DNA of 64,000 nucleotides from Gammaproteobacteria bacterium (GTDB lineage Bacteria; Pseudomonadota; Gammaproteobacteria; Competibacterales; Competibacteraceae). The notes beneath the pieces are model-generated. The model searched no databases. It worked only from the letters and a program-made list of their open reading frames with translations, and was not told the DNA's origin. A program made the position numbers and the translations under genes. Below, piece by piece: positions 39,979 to 48,978 of the stretch; the stretch's first letter is position 1; each line of letters begins with the position of its first letter. The stretch covers positions 62,001-126,000 of the forward strand of contig JACKNE010000010.1 in NCBI GenBank assembly GCA_024235035.1, in the 5' to 3' direction.

Positions 39979-40425
39979 ATGTCTCGACGTAGCTCATGTG
40001 GCCGTTTGAAAGCGGAAATCAACATTGTTCCTTACATTGATGTGATGTTGGTGCTGCTGGTGATTTTTATGGTCACCGCGCCGCTGCTCAATCAAGGCGT
40101 CGAGGTCGATCTACCTCAAGCGCCTGCGGAGCCACTCGAAACGCAGAATCAGGAAACCGAGGTTGTGGTCATGTCCGTGCAAAAAGACGGTTCCTGCCAT
40201 GTAAACGTCGGTTCGGAACAAGCTGAATTAGTGAACTGCAAGACCTTGGAGCCGCGTTATGTGGAGATCCAGCATCATTTGAATCAAAAACCGCAGCCAC
40301 CGGTGTTAGTCCGTGCCGATCGTGAAGTCCGTTACGAGCAGGTTATCGAAGCAATGGCAGCCTTGAAAGGCGCAGGTGCTGTCAAGGTCGGGCTATCCAC
40401 AGCCCCACCGGATTTGCCACAATAA
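39979..40425 (+). CDS. tolR: Tol-Pal system protein TolR
   Basis: 148 residues; single N-terminal membrane helix with the proton-path Asp (INIVPYIDVMLVLLVIFMVTAPLL) and a periplasmic domain with VLVRADREVRYEQVIEAMAALKGAGAVKVGL. It starts 3 bases after tolQ. It is the plug/peptidoglycan-binding partner of the TolQ channel. Confidence 0.96.
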   Translation: MSRRSSCGRLKAEINIVPYIDVMLVLLVIFMVTAPLLNQGVEVDLPQAPAEPLETQNQETEVVVMSVQKDGSCHVNVGSEQAELVNCKTLEPRYVEIQHHLNQKPQPPVLVRADREVRYEQVIEAMAALKGAGAVKVGLSTAPPDLPQ

Positions 40426-40441
40426 CGGGTGATTTGTATTG

Positions 40442-41770
40442 ATGCGCCTGGAGCATAGCGCATGGCGGCAGAACTTGATCGCGACGGTTTTCGCGGTTGT
40501 AGCTCATGCGGTTGTTGGGTTGTTTTTGTTGTTTGCATTGGGTTTTTCAAAAAATCCGCATCCTGAGCCAGCATTAGTCGAATCGATTCCGGCTGAGGTG
40601 GTGGATGAAGTCGCGATCCGCGAAGAATTGAAGCGATTGGCCGAATTGGAGCGTCAGCGTCAGCAGGCGGAAGCCGAACGGCAGGCCAAGTTGGCGCAAG
40701 CTGAGCGGGAGGCTCGTGAGGCTGAGGCGCGTCGGCAGGCGGAAGTCCGGCGTCAGGAAGAAGCGGAAGCCGCGCGCCGTAAAATGGCTGAAGAAGCGAA
40801 ACAGAGAGCCGTCGAGGAAGCCAAGCAAGAAGCTGCTGAGAAAGCTAAGCGCGAAGCTGAAGAGCGCCGCAAGATCACCGAAGAACGCCGCAAAGCTGCT
40901 GAAGAAGCCAAGCAGGAAGCCGCTGAAAAAGCTAAACGCGAAGCTGAAGAGCGTCGCAAGATCCGAGCTGAAGAACGCCGTAAAGCTGCTGAAGAGGCCA
41001 AACGCCAAGCTAGAGAACGCCGTAAACTTGAGGAGCGCCGCAAAGCGGTTGAGGAAGCGAAGCAGCAGGCTGAGCAAGCGCGCAAGGCAGCTGGAGAAGC
41101 GAAGCGGCGCCAGGTTGAAGAAGCTCGAAAAGCTGAGGAGCGGCGTAAGGTGGCCGAGGCCAAACGCAAGGCGGCTGAGGAAGCCAAACGTAAGGCGGAG
41201 ACCGAGGCCGAGGCCAAACGCAAGGCAGCTGAGGAAGCCAAACGTAAGGCGGAGGCTGAGGCTGAGGCCGAGGCCAAACGCAAGGCGGCTGAGGAAGCCA
41301 AACGTAAGGCGGAGGCTGAGGCCGAGGCCGAGGCTAAACGTAAGGCGGAAGCGGAGGCCGAGGCCAAACGCAAGGCAGCTGAGGAAGCCAAACGCAAGGC
41401 GGAGGCGGAGGCCGAAGCCAAACGTAAAGCAGAAGCCGCACGAAAAGCGGAAGAGGCGCGCCGGGTTGTTCAAGAAGCAGCGGCTGCAGACTTCGCCAAG
41501 CGCCGTATCGAACCGTATATTAAAAGGCAGTGGAAGCCTGCACTAGGTAGTGATGCCAAATTAAGTTGTGAAGTCGTGATCTCGGTTAACGATGCCGGAG
41601 CAGTGACAAAAGTCAGGTTTATCAAGCCTAGTGGTGATATTCGATTCGACGATTCGGTGAAAATGGCAATCCTCAGTGCTTCACCGTTGCCTATGCCCTC
41701 TGATGATTACCAAGCGGCTTATATTGCTAAGCAGTCTCTGAAAATCACATTTTCTTTGGATTCCAATTGA
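40442..41770 (+). CDS. tolA: Tol-Pal system protein TolA
   Basis: 442 residues from ATG 40442; TTG 40439 is adjacent. One N-terminal membrane helix (LIATVFAVVAHAVVGLFLLFAL), a very long Ala/Lys/Glu/Arg-rich helix (about residues 60-345), and a compact C-terminal TolA domain (YIKRQWKPA...LSCEVVISVNDAGAVTKVRFIKPSGDIRFDDSVKMAI). It spans the periplasm to link the TolQR motor with Pal/TolB. The helix is built from near-identical AEEAKRKAEAEAEAKRKA-type units. The opposite-strand frames over this region are artefacts of the repeats. Confidence 0.95.
   Translation: MRLEHSAWRQNLIATVFAVVAHAVVGLFLLFALGFSKNPHPEPALVESIPAEVVDEVAIREELKRLAELERQRQQAEAERQAKLAQAEREAREAEARRQAEVRRQEEAEAARRKMAEEAKQRAVEEAKQEAAEKAKREAEERRKITEERRKAAEEAKQEAAEKAKREAEERRKIRAEERRKAAEEAKRQARERRKLEERRKAVEEAKQQAEQARKAAGEAKRRQVEEARKAEERRKVAEAKRKAAEEAKRKAETEAEAKRKAAEEAKRKAEAEAEAEAKRKAAEEAKRKAEAEAEAEAKRKAEAEAEAKRKAAEEAKRKAEAEAEAKRKAEAARKAEEARRVVQEAAAADFAKRRIEPYIKRQWKPALGSDAKLSCEVVISVNDAGAVTKVRFIKPSGDIRFDDSVKMAILSASPLPMPSDDYQAAYIAKQSLKITFSLDSN
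41150..41440 (+). repeat. Near-identical coding repeats in tolA
   Basis: Repeated units beginning GAGGCCAAACGCAAGGC and alternating with GAGGAAGCCAAACGTAAGG fill this stretch. Near-identity at the DNA level suggests recent expansion, so helix length may vary among strains. Confidence 0.75.
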
Positions 41771-41817
41771 TGAGAAAACGCCAATTGTTGGTTTGCACGT
41801 TTTATGGAGATTAGTCG

Positions 41818-43017
41818 TTGAAAAAATTTGAAAAAATATCTTGCTTGTTGGTATTGTTGTTTGGTGTCGTGGGATTTGTCCATGCCCAGATCAGTCTGGA
41901 CATCACCAAGAAAGCGGGGAATGGTGGTACGCCGATCGTTATTGCACCCTTCAGTGGCGGCGCACCCGAAGATATTGCTGGTATCATCGCTGCCGATTTA
42001 CAGCGAACCGGTAAATTTGCCTTGCAACCACCTAATGCTCAGAGCGACTACTCTGTTGTGGGCCAAGCCAGTCCGGGTGGTTCACGAGGCTACATCGTGC
42101 AGTTTCAGCTGAACGACGCTCGAGGTGGTTCGTTGTTGAACCTATCCTTTGATATCCCTGCCAATCAGTTGCGACCGGTCGCTCACCGAATCAGTGATCT
42201 TATTTATGAGAAGCTCACCGGAGAGAAGGGGTTAGCAGGCACACGCATCGCCTTCATTGCGGGCGGCGGCGGTGTTTGGTATCTAGTGGTCACCGATGCC
42301 GATGGGCAAAATCCCCAGGTGATTCTGCGCTCCAGCCAACCGATCATGTCGCCAGCTTGGTCGCCAGACGGCTCTAGTTTGGCTTATGTGTCTTTCGAAG
42401 GTCGCCGACCGCAGATTATCGTTCAAGATGTTTACAGCGGCGCCCGGCGGGTGGTCTCTGCAGCCCCTGGCATCAACGGCGCGCCGACCTGGGCGCCAAA
42501 CGGTCGGCGACTGGCATTTACCTTGTCCAAGGATGGTAATCCGGAAATCTACGCGCTCGATTTGGCCACGCAGGCGCCAGTCCGCCTAACCAGCAACGGT
42601 GCGATCGATACCGAACCGGTCTGGTTGCCAGATGGTGGCCTGGTGTTCACTTCCGATCGCGGAGGATCGCCGCAGCTGTATCGGATCGGCCCTGGCGGTG
42701 GTGCCGCGCAGCGGTTGACCTTCGAAGGCGACTACAATGCTCGTCCGGCAGTCTCGCCGGACGGCCGCTATCTGGCGATGATGCATCGGCGAGGTGGCCG
42801 TTTTTACATCGCTGTCTTGGACTTGCAAACTCGCCAGTTTCGCGTCTTGACCTCAGGTGGGACGGATGAGTCGCCCAGTTTCGCGCCGAATGGCAAGATG
42901 ATCATCTATTCCGATGGTCAGCGGCTGGCTGCGGTATCGGTGGATGGGTCTATCCGGCAAGATTTGGCACTGCGTGGTCGAGCACGTGACCCGGCTTGGG
43001 CGCCTTATGGTCGTTAG
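41818..43017 (+). CDS. tolB: Tol-Pal system beta-propeller protein TolB
   Basis: 399 residues from TTG 41818, with GGAGA about 8 bases upstream. Signal peptide ISCLLVLLFGVVGFVHA, an N-terminal domain (PIVIAPFSGG...DLQRTGKFAL), then WD-like propeller blades with repeated WSPDG/WAPNG motifs (SPAWSPDGSSLAYVS; APTWAPNGRRLAFT; TEPVWLPDGGLVFTSD; RPAVSPDGRYLAMM). Periplasmic partner of Pal. Confidence 0.96.
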   Translation: MKKFEKISCLLVLLFGVVGFVHAQISLDITKKAGNGGTPIVIAPFSGGAPEDIAGIIAADLQRTGKFALQPPNAQSDYSVVGQASPGGSRGYIVQFQLNDARGGSLLNLSFDIPANQLRPVAHRISDLIYEKLTGEKGLAGTRIAFIAGGGGVWYLVVTDADGQNPQVILRSSQPIMSPAWSPDGSSLAYVSFEGRRPQIIVQDVYSGARRVVSAAPGINGAPTWAPNGRRLAFTLSKDGNPEIYALDLATQAPVRLTSNGAIDTEPVWLPDGGLVFTSDRGGSPQLYRIGPGGGAAQRLTFEGDYNARPAVSPDGRYLAMMHRRGGRFYIAVLDLQTRQFRVLTSGGTDESPSFAPNGKMIIYSDGQRLAAVSVDGSIRQDLALRGRARDPAWAPYGR

Positions 43018-43051
43018 TCATCACTTAATTAATCTAGTTATGGGGAATTCC

Positions 43052-43699
43052 ATGCAAAACAGTATTCGCATCTTGATGGCCGCTGCCTCGATAGCGCTGC
43101 TGGCCAGTTGCGCCTCAACCGGCGAGAACACGGACCCAGCCGCGCAGGATGTGACACAGTCAGAAGCCACCGCACAACCTGGTCAGGAAGCTTACAGCTA
43201 CCCTTATGGCCAGGCGCCGGGCAATTACGACAGCTATGACACTGCGAGCGGCGCTTACGGTAGCTATCCCAGCGGAAGTCAGCCGGAATATGGGCAGTCA
43301 GGACAACCGGGATCGGGACAGCCAGGGCAGTATGGCCAGGCGCCAGCGAGTCTGGGGGGTGGTAGTATGGTTTCGGCAGATCGTATCGTGTATTTCGATT
43401 TCGACAGCGCCGATATCCAGCCTGAAAGCCAGACCATTATCGAATCCAATGCGAATTACTTGAGGGGAAACCCGCGTATTATCACGCAGCTTGAGGGGCA
43501 TACCGATGAACGCGGCAGTCGCGAGTACAACATCGCTTTGGGTGAGCGTCGTGCTAATGCCGTACGTCAGGTTATGAGTGCCATGGGTGTTTCTCCCCGG
43601 CAGATTCGCGTGGTCAGCTATGGAGAGGAGCGGCCGGCGGCCAGCGGTTCCAGCGAGCAGAGTTATGCGCTGAACCGTCGTGTGGAAATCGTTTACTGA
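43052..43699 (+). CDS. pal: Peptidoglycan-associated lipoprotein Pal
   Basis: 215 residues; ATG 43052 after GGGGA. Lipobox LLASC gives lipidation at Cys near residue 20. A Gly/Tyr/Gln-rich low-complexity linker (about residues 45-105), longer than in E. coli Pal, precedes the OmpA-like domain: RIVYFDFDSADIQPES, LEGHTDERGSREYNIALGERRANAV, RQIRVVSYGEERP. It anchors the outer membrane to peptidoglycan. Confidence 0.96.
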   Translation: MQNSIRILMAAASIALLASCASTGENTDPAAQDVTQSEATAQPGQEAYSYPYGQAPGNYDSYDTASGAYGSYPSGSQPEYGQSGQPGSGQPGQYGQAPASLGGGSMVSADRIVYFDFDSADIQPESQTIIESNANYLRGNPRIITQLEGHTDERGSREYNIALGERRANAVRQVMSAMGVSPRQIRVVSYGEERPAASGSSEQSYALNRRVEIVY

Positions 43700-43715
43700 C
43701 ATAGGGGTTATCAAC

Positions 43716-44456
43716 ATGCCTAGCCTACGGGTTGCTTGGCTGATCGTTTTCCTGTCAGGCAGCTTGGCGTCATGCAACGCCGTCCAAGCCCAAACTCCCG
43801 ACAGCTCGCTGACATTGGAGCTGCTACAACGCATCGAGCAATTGGAACGGGAAGTTCGGCATATCCGTGGGCAATTGGAGCTTTATCGTCATCAGGTCGA
43901 TCTGCTCCAGCGAGAACGAGAAGCGGGCTATCCAGCGCCATCGGCCATACCTATGACGGCTGCTCCGGCTCCCACTGCTCCAATAGATGAACGGCCAGCT
44001 GAAACCAGTCGGCCATTATCCAGTCACTCCCCTGTTGTTGAACAAACACCTGTTGCCCAACCAGCGCCGCCAGTTTCTGTTGGAGCGGAACAGGCAAACT
44101 TCGACGCTGCATTGCATGAATTCCGCGAAGGCCGCTATCCCCAGGCCATTGCCGGTTTTCGGCAGTTTCTGCAAGCGCATCCAGCTAGTCCTCTGGCGGG
44201 TGAGGCGCAATACTGGCTTGGTGAGTCTTACTATGCCGTTCGCGATCATGATGCTGCCAAAGAAAGCTTCATCAGCTTGGGGTTACGTTATCCAGATAGC
44301 GAGCGGCTCCCGGATGCATTGCTGAAATTGGGTTATCTCTATGAGGAATCAGGTGATATCAGCCGAGCGAAGGAAGTCTTGCAGAAATTACTGGAAGTTT
44401 ATCCAGATACCCAAGCGGCTGATCTAGCTGCGCAGCGATTGTCGTTGTTGCATTAG
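43716..44456 (+). CDS. cpoB: Cell division coordinator CpoB (YbgF)
   Basis: 246 residues from ATG 43716, after AGGGG. Signal peptide, then a coiled coil (LELLQRIEQLEREVRHIRGQLELYRHQVDLLQ), a Pro/Ala linker, and three TPR units (NFDAALHEFREGRYPQAIAGFRQFLQAHP; LAGEAQYWLGESYYAVRDHDAAKESF; PDALLKLGYLYEESGDISRAKEVLQKLLEVYP). Last gene of the Tol-Pal operon; coordinates PBP1B with Tol. Confidence 0.95.
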   Translation: MPSLRVAWLIVFLSGSLASCNAVQAQTPDSSLTLELLQRIEQLEREVRHIRGQLELYRHQVDLLQREREAGYPAPSAIPMTAAPAPTAPIDERPAETSRPLSSHSPVVEQTPVAQPAPPVSVGAEQANFDAALHEFREGRYPQAIAGFRQFLQAHPASPLAGEAQYWLGESYYAVRDHDAAKESFISLGLRYPDSERLPDALLKLGYLYEESGDISRAKEVLQKLLEVYPDTQAADLAAQRLSLLH

Positions 44457-44526
44457 ACTCATACCATTTGGAAAAGACTAGGACTTGTGATTTTGGTGAA
44501 TTCCTGTAGCATAATCGACCCTTCCG

Positions 44527-44602
44527 GGGCCGTTAGCTCAGCCGGTAGAGCAGCAGACTTTTAATCTGTTGGTCGTGCGTTCGAACCGCACACGGCCCAC
44601 CA
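44527..44602 (+). tRNA. tRNA-Lys (UUU anticodon)
   Basis: 76 bases including an encoded CCA. Acceptor stem GGGCCGT/ACGGCCC, D-loop AGCTCAGCCGGTAGAGC, anticodon loop CTTTTAA (anticodon TTT), and T-arm GTGCG-TTCGAACC-GCAC all pair. A tRNA-Lys after cpoB is also the E. coli arrangement. Accessory DNA begins right after it, so it may be an integration target, though no repeated 3' end was found in the window. Confidence 0.97.
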
Positions 44603-44635
44603 ATAAATCAATACCTTATCCTGTTTTTGCTAACC

Positions 44636-44695
44636 CTGTAAGCGGACGCATAGATTGATTCTCATTTTATGTGTCCATCTACAGTCCGCTTACAG
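44636..44695. repeat. Nested palindromes between tRNA-Lys and the ATPase gene
   Basis: An outer perfect 12-bp inverted repeat (CTGTAAGCGGAC at 44636-44647, GTCCGCTTACAG at 44684-44695) encloses an inner one (GGACgCATA/TATGtGTCC, 44644-44676). The outer right arm contains the stop codon of the ATPase gene. It may be a terminator or a repeat element: a related copy of the inner palindrome lies at 49287-49322. Confidence 0.6.
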
Positions 44696-47068
44696 TGAAC
44701 CATATTCCTCCAGCAACCTCCGCAGTCCCACATCCACGTCTGCTTCGCATCGGCCCAGCGCCTGCAAAATGTCTGCATAGTTCTCTGTGACTGTACGCAA
44801 CTGCGGATGCGCATACCCGGTGCGGCGTTTGAAGTCGAGAACCACGCTTAATGCCCGGTACATCAAGGGCTCGGCCTCGGCCAGTCGATTCGTGGCGTGG
44901 AGCAACTGGGCCAGGTTGTTGAGGCGAATGGCGACTTTGGGATGATCGGAGCCGAAACTTTTCTCGTCGATGGCCAGCGCCCGGTGTATCAAGGGCTCGG
45001 CCTCGGCCAGTCGATTCGTGTCCTGGAGTAACCCAGCCAGGTTGTTGAGGCGAATGGCGACATTGGGATGATCGGAGCCGAAACTTTTCTCGTCGATGGC
45101 CAGCGCCCGGTGCATCAAGGGCTCAGCCTCGGCCAGTCGATTCGTGGCCTGGAGCAACTGGGCCAGGTTGCTGAGGCGAATGGCGACTTTGGGATGATCG
45201 GAGCCGAAACTTTTCTCGTCGATGGCCAGCGCCCGGTACATCAAGGGCTCGGCTTCGGCCAGTCGATTCGTGGCGTAGAGTAACTGGGCCAGGTTGTTGA
45301 GGGTGATCGCTAGAATGGCGGAATCGCCCAGTGTTTCAGCTTCATCCTTGGCCAGCTTGAGTTCTTGTTCCGCCTCCGGCCAGCAAGCTAGATCATGCAA
45401 TAGTTTGGCAATTTTTAATCGCGTCCTGATCCGCTCCCTGGTGTCCGAGAGATAGTGCAGGTGGTCGCGCAGGAAAGAAATCTTGGTTTCGGAAAATGAC
45501 TTGAAACTCAAGGTATCGGCCAGATCGCTGAAACGCTTGGCAAAGGCTTCCAGGTTGCCGGATCGGTGCAGTTCCCAGCAAGCGACCATCTCCTGTAACT
45601 CGTTCAGATAGTCAGTGGACGGCGTGTCGTCCACATGCCGGACGATCCAGGTAGCGACCGGATCGAGAGGTAACAATGACGCTTCCCGCAGGTATCGAAC
45701 GGTTTTGTCCAGCACACCTTGTCCGGCGTGCAAGCGAGCCAGGTTCAGCTTGGCGACAGCTCTTTCCTCAGGCGGCCCGACTTCGCTCAGATAATCGGAA
45801 GCCAGCTCCGCATCGCCGTTTCCCCATTGGCCGTGCAGCTTGGCGCGTTTCTGCTCCCGTTCCTCGATACTGGGGTAGTAAAGCGTGAAGAAATCGAGCA
45901 GGAACGGCAGCCGTTCGCGCGCACCTCGTGAGAGATTCATGGCCAGCCAAATGTCGAAAAAACCCTCGCGGATGCTGTAAAGCCGCGAGCGCTTGTCCTG
46001 GGGGTGCGGTGTCGAGCGGAGGTAGCGGGCTTCGGTGAGGCGTTTGAGGAGCGACGAGGTTTGCGGTTGGCTCAGCCGCATCCGCGCGGTGATCGCGGCA
46101 GGCGTTTTCTCCTGATCCCGCATGACCGCCATCGTTTCCAGCACGGCGCGCTCCTGTGGCGGCAGATCGTTGAGGCGGCTTTGATAGAACGGCGTGATGC
46201 GATCGAGCAGGATCTGAAACTGTTGCCGGACTTCGGTGATCGCGTCATTGGCGATGAGTTCGTAAAGCATGACGGTGAGCCGAGGATTGCCGCCCGTCAT
46301 CTTGTAGAGCGCCAGCAATTTGGGGCGCAGCGAGTCGAAATCTTGCAGAAGATCATCGCGTTGCTCCCATTCCAGATTGCGCCGGATGAGTTCGAGTGTT
46401 TCCGCTTCGCTCAGATCTTCGAGAATCTGTACGTCGAAGAAGTCGTAAAACGGTTCCTCCACGCTGGTAATCGCGTCGAAATGCAACGGTGCGGTCGCCA
46501 GCAGCAGACACCCGTTATCATCCATGAAGAACTTGCGCAACGCGGCGATATCAGGTTTCTTCTTGATCTGTCGGGTAAACATTTCCCCGAGATTTTCCAG
46601 CATCACCAGCACGGTGCGGTGGCGCGCGCGATTCTGCCGGCGGAGGGCGGGAACCAGGGTATCGGTGATCGTGACATCCTCTTCTTCGGTGCGAAGCCGT
46701 TGATGCAAATCCCGCCACAGCGGTTCTTCGGGCAGCATGTCGCTGAGGATTTCGCACAGACCGAGCAAGAAATCGGCAAAGGAAAGCGTGCGGTGAGATT
46801 CTTCGGGAAAGCGCGCCACCACATAGTGTGCGCTTAGATCGGAGGCGGCGGCTATCTCGTCTTCGATCAACGACAACAGATGAGTCTTGCCGATGCCACG
46901 CGGGCCGATGAACAGAAAATGGTGTTTGGAATTCCGCGACATCGACCCGCGTAGGATTTCCAGTGTGTCTTGCACCAGGGGATTGCGAGCGACGGTGATG
47001 CGCCGACGGTGCTCTGCTGAAGTCAGACCCGCCCGATAAAGACCCAGATGGGAAGTGGCGTCAGGCAT
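44690..47068 (-). CDS. STAND-like AAA ATPase with winged helix and C-terminal TPR array
   Basis: 792 residues from ATG 47068; the start overlaps the end of the upstream ATPase gene by 8 bases. N-terminal NTPase: FIGPRGIGKTHLLSLI (Walker A, about residue 50), VLVMLENLGEMF (Walker B region), GCLLLATAPLHFDAI (sensor). A winged helix follows (ERAVLETMAVMRDQEKTPAAITARMRLSQPQTSSLLKRL), then helical TPR-like repeats and a final run of four 42-residue kinesin-light-chain-type TPRs (ALAIDEKSFGSDHPKVAIRL...). This sensor-NTPase-TPR layout matches STAND proteins, many used in defence or signalling, where the TPR domain detects a ligand. No attached effector domain is seen, so the partner ATPase may be needed. 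Role is inference. Confidence 0.8.
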   Translation of the reverse strand: MPDATSHLGLYRAGLTSAEHRRRITVARNPLVQDTLEILRGSMSRNSKHHFLFIGPRGIGKTHLLSLIEDEIAAASDLSAHYVVARFPEESHRTLSFADFLLGLCEILSDMLPEEPLWRDLHQRLRTEEEDVTITDTLVPALRRQNRARHRTVLVMLENLGEMFTRQIKKKPDIAALRKFFMDDNGCLLLATAPLHFDAITSVEEPFYDFFDVQILEDLSEAETLELIRRNLEWEQRDDLLQDFDSLRPKLLALYKMTGGNPRLTVMLYELIANDAITEVRQQFQILLDRITPFYQSRLNDLPPQERAVLETMAVMRDQEKTPAAITARMRLSQPQTSSLLKRLTEARYLRSTPHPQDKRSRLYSIREGFFDIWLAMNLSRGARERLPFLLDFFTLYYPSIEEREQKRAKLHGQWGNGDAELASDYLSEVGPPEERAVAKLNLARLHAGQGVLDKTVRYLREASLLPLDPVATWIVRHVDDTPSTDYLNELQEMVACWELHRSGNLEAFAKRFSDLADTLSFKSFSETKISFLRDHLHYLSDTRERIRTRLKIAKLLHDLACWPEAEQELKLAKDEAETLGDSAILAITLNNLAQLLYATNRLAEAEPLMYRALAIDEKSFGSDHPKVAIRLSNLAQLLQATNRLAEAEPLMHRALAIDEKSFGSDHPNVAIRLNNLAGLLQDTNRLAEAEPLIHRALAIDEKSFGSDHPKVAIRLNNLAQLLHATNRLAEAEPLMYRALSVVLDFKRRTGYAHPQLRTVTENYADILQALGRCEADVDVGLRRLLEEYGSL
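44860..45300 (-). repeat. Near-identical 126-bp TPR-coding repeats
   Basis: Repeat landmarks (CAGTCGATTCGTG) recur at 44882, 45008, 45134 and 45260, exactly 126 bp apart, with only a few differences between units. Each codes for one 42-residue TPR. The near-identity points to recent duplication or gene conversion and to a copy number that may vary. Confidence 0.88.
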
Positions 47069-48114
47069 AGTATTTTTTCCACCAGGCTTTGAGCAGGCCG
47101 CTGGCAAAGTCGTAGTGATTGTCCGCAATTTCGCTGACGTAGAAATCGTTTTCCAGGTCGCGCAACAGTTGATTGAAGTGGCGCTTGCGCTCGTGGACGG
47201 GAACGGATTGCCCCGCTTCAGCAAGATGCCGCTCGAATTCTTGAGTCAGTGCGGTACGGCTCAGACCGGCGGCACTCAAGCTGAGCTGACCCAACAGCGT
47301 ATGGGCGGCAGAAAGGCGTGGCTCTTCATAGTACTTCGCGATGCGCGAATGGTAATGCTGGAGCTTATCCCTGGCGGCGTTGCTGACGACGAGCTGCGCG
47401 AATACCTGATCTACATCGGCGGGCGCGAGTTTGCGGGGTGACCTTCTCCATGCGCGATAGAGTTCCTGGGTAGCCATTTGCATGAACAGCGGGATAGGCC
47501 GGCCAAGGCGCATGCTCAAGCATTCCGCGACCGCCGCTTCGAACTCGACACCACGCCTGGTCAACATCGATTGTACAAATTCAATGACTTGAGTATCGGT
47601 GAGAACGGGCAAGAGCACATCATCGAGATCGTTGATGAGATCGACGAGGCCCAGCGCATCCAGCGTACCGGAAAGATTGACCGAACCGCCAATCAGCCAA
47701 CGCGCCCGGTCCTTTCTGGGGTGTGGATTCTGGCGCTGGGTGCGGAACCAGGCCAGAAACTCATGCAGCAAGATCGTATTTTCCCGCTTGAGATTGAACA
47801 ACATATCGGGTAATTCATCCACGATCAGTAATATCGGCCCGGCCTGTTTGCGAACTTGATCGAGAAGTTTGTCGCCATGCTGCCGCCAGTTGTTTCTCCA
47901 GTCGGGATCGGTTTCCCGCAACCGCACCTTAAATTCACCGAAGTCGATCTCCTTCACTTTGCTCAGTGTATCCGTGAGGAGCTTCCAACCGGTTGCCAAA
48001 CGCTTGACGACATCAGGATGTCGATCATGCAAGGTATCGAGAATAGCCTGAAAGAAATCGGCAGGATGCGTAAGGTCTTGGACATTCTGGTAGATCACCG
48101 TGAAGTCATGCTTA

Positions 48115-48978
48115 GAGCCTGTTCATGATCTTTTGAGGAGCAGGGCAAGAAAAGCCAAAACGACCATGTTAAGGCTGGTGTTGAGTTTGCGTTCGCAATT
48201 TTTCCAAAGCCTGCGACATTTTTCGAGCCAGCCAAAAGCGCGTTCGACGACCCAGCGTTTTGGAATAACGGCAAACTGATGAAGCTCACTGCGTTTGGCG
48301 ATTTCAACAGACGCGCCGATTGCAGATAAAGTCCCGGAAGAGAACGATTCACCCGTGTAGCCGCCATCAGCCAACACTTTGATGACGCGTGTTAAATTGC
48401 CTTTGCAGGCGGCAAACATGGCCAAGGCTCCGGCCCGATCGGTGACATTGGCGGTGGTGACGTGAATGGCATGAGGCAGCCCGTTTGTATCTACGCCGAT
48501 GTGCCGTTTGATTCCGGAAACAAGCTTGCCACCGTCAAAGCCTTTTTGTTCCGCCGTGTCTGTATTCTTGACGCTTTGCGCGTCAACGATAAGAAAAGTC
48601 GTCTTCGCATCCCGCCCAAGGCCGCGTCGAACGTCGCCAACCCCATTTTTTTAAGGCCTCTTCCAAGAGGCTTTGTTTCCCGTCTTCTTTGGCGCTCCAT
48701 TTTTGCCAGTAGTCATAGCAGGTGCGCCACTTCGGAAAGTCAGATGGCAGCATTCGCCATTGGCAGCCACTTTTCAGCACATACAAAATACCGTTGAAAA
48801 CATCATACAAATCAACGGTTGTCGGCTTCGTTTGCTTCCTCGCCCGTCTCAACACTGGCAGAACTTTTTCTTCAAATACTTCGCGGCTGATGTCGCTCGG
48901 ATACTTCTTCTCCACGGTGTCCTCCTTCTGTGAGGACTCCTTGAATCAATTCCACGTTAAAAGATCATGAACAGGCTC
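48115..48978 (-). mobile_element. IS5-family insertion sequence, 864 bp
   Basis: Terminal inverted repeats GAGCCTGTTCATGATCTTTT (left) and its complement at the right end; target duplication TTA at 48112-48114 and 48979-48981. One transposase in two frames. Length, ends and 3-bp duplication fit the IS5 superfamily; the subgroup (IS427- or IS1031-like) was not settled. Confidence 0.92.
48123..48915 (-). CDS. IS5-family DDE transposase, two reading frames
   Basis: Frame 1 (48915 down to 48583) begins MEKKYPSDISREVF and contains LYDVFNGILYVLKSGCQWRMLPSDFPKW, the family N-terminal domain. The catalytic part lies in another frame (about 48655 to 48123): TTFLIVDAQSVKNTD (first Asp), VLADGGYTGESF (second Asp) and VIPKRWVVERAFGWLEKCRRLWKNCE (Glu). 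The frames meet at a run of seven T on the plus strand (48646-48652; A7 on the coding strand). One A fewer would join them, so either ribosomal frameshifting at the A-run is used or the copy carries a one-base insertion. Confidence 0.88.

Noticed and set aside
40574..41473. Long opposite-strand open frame (299 codons) over tolA
   Set aside because: Leu/Phe/Ser-rich low complexity mirrors the Ala/Lys/Glu repeat of tolA; it is a by-product of the repeats.
46004..46837. Plus-strand open frame of 277 codons over the TPR ATPase
   Set aside because: Shadow of the ATPase frame; no domain and no ribosome-binding site.
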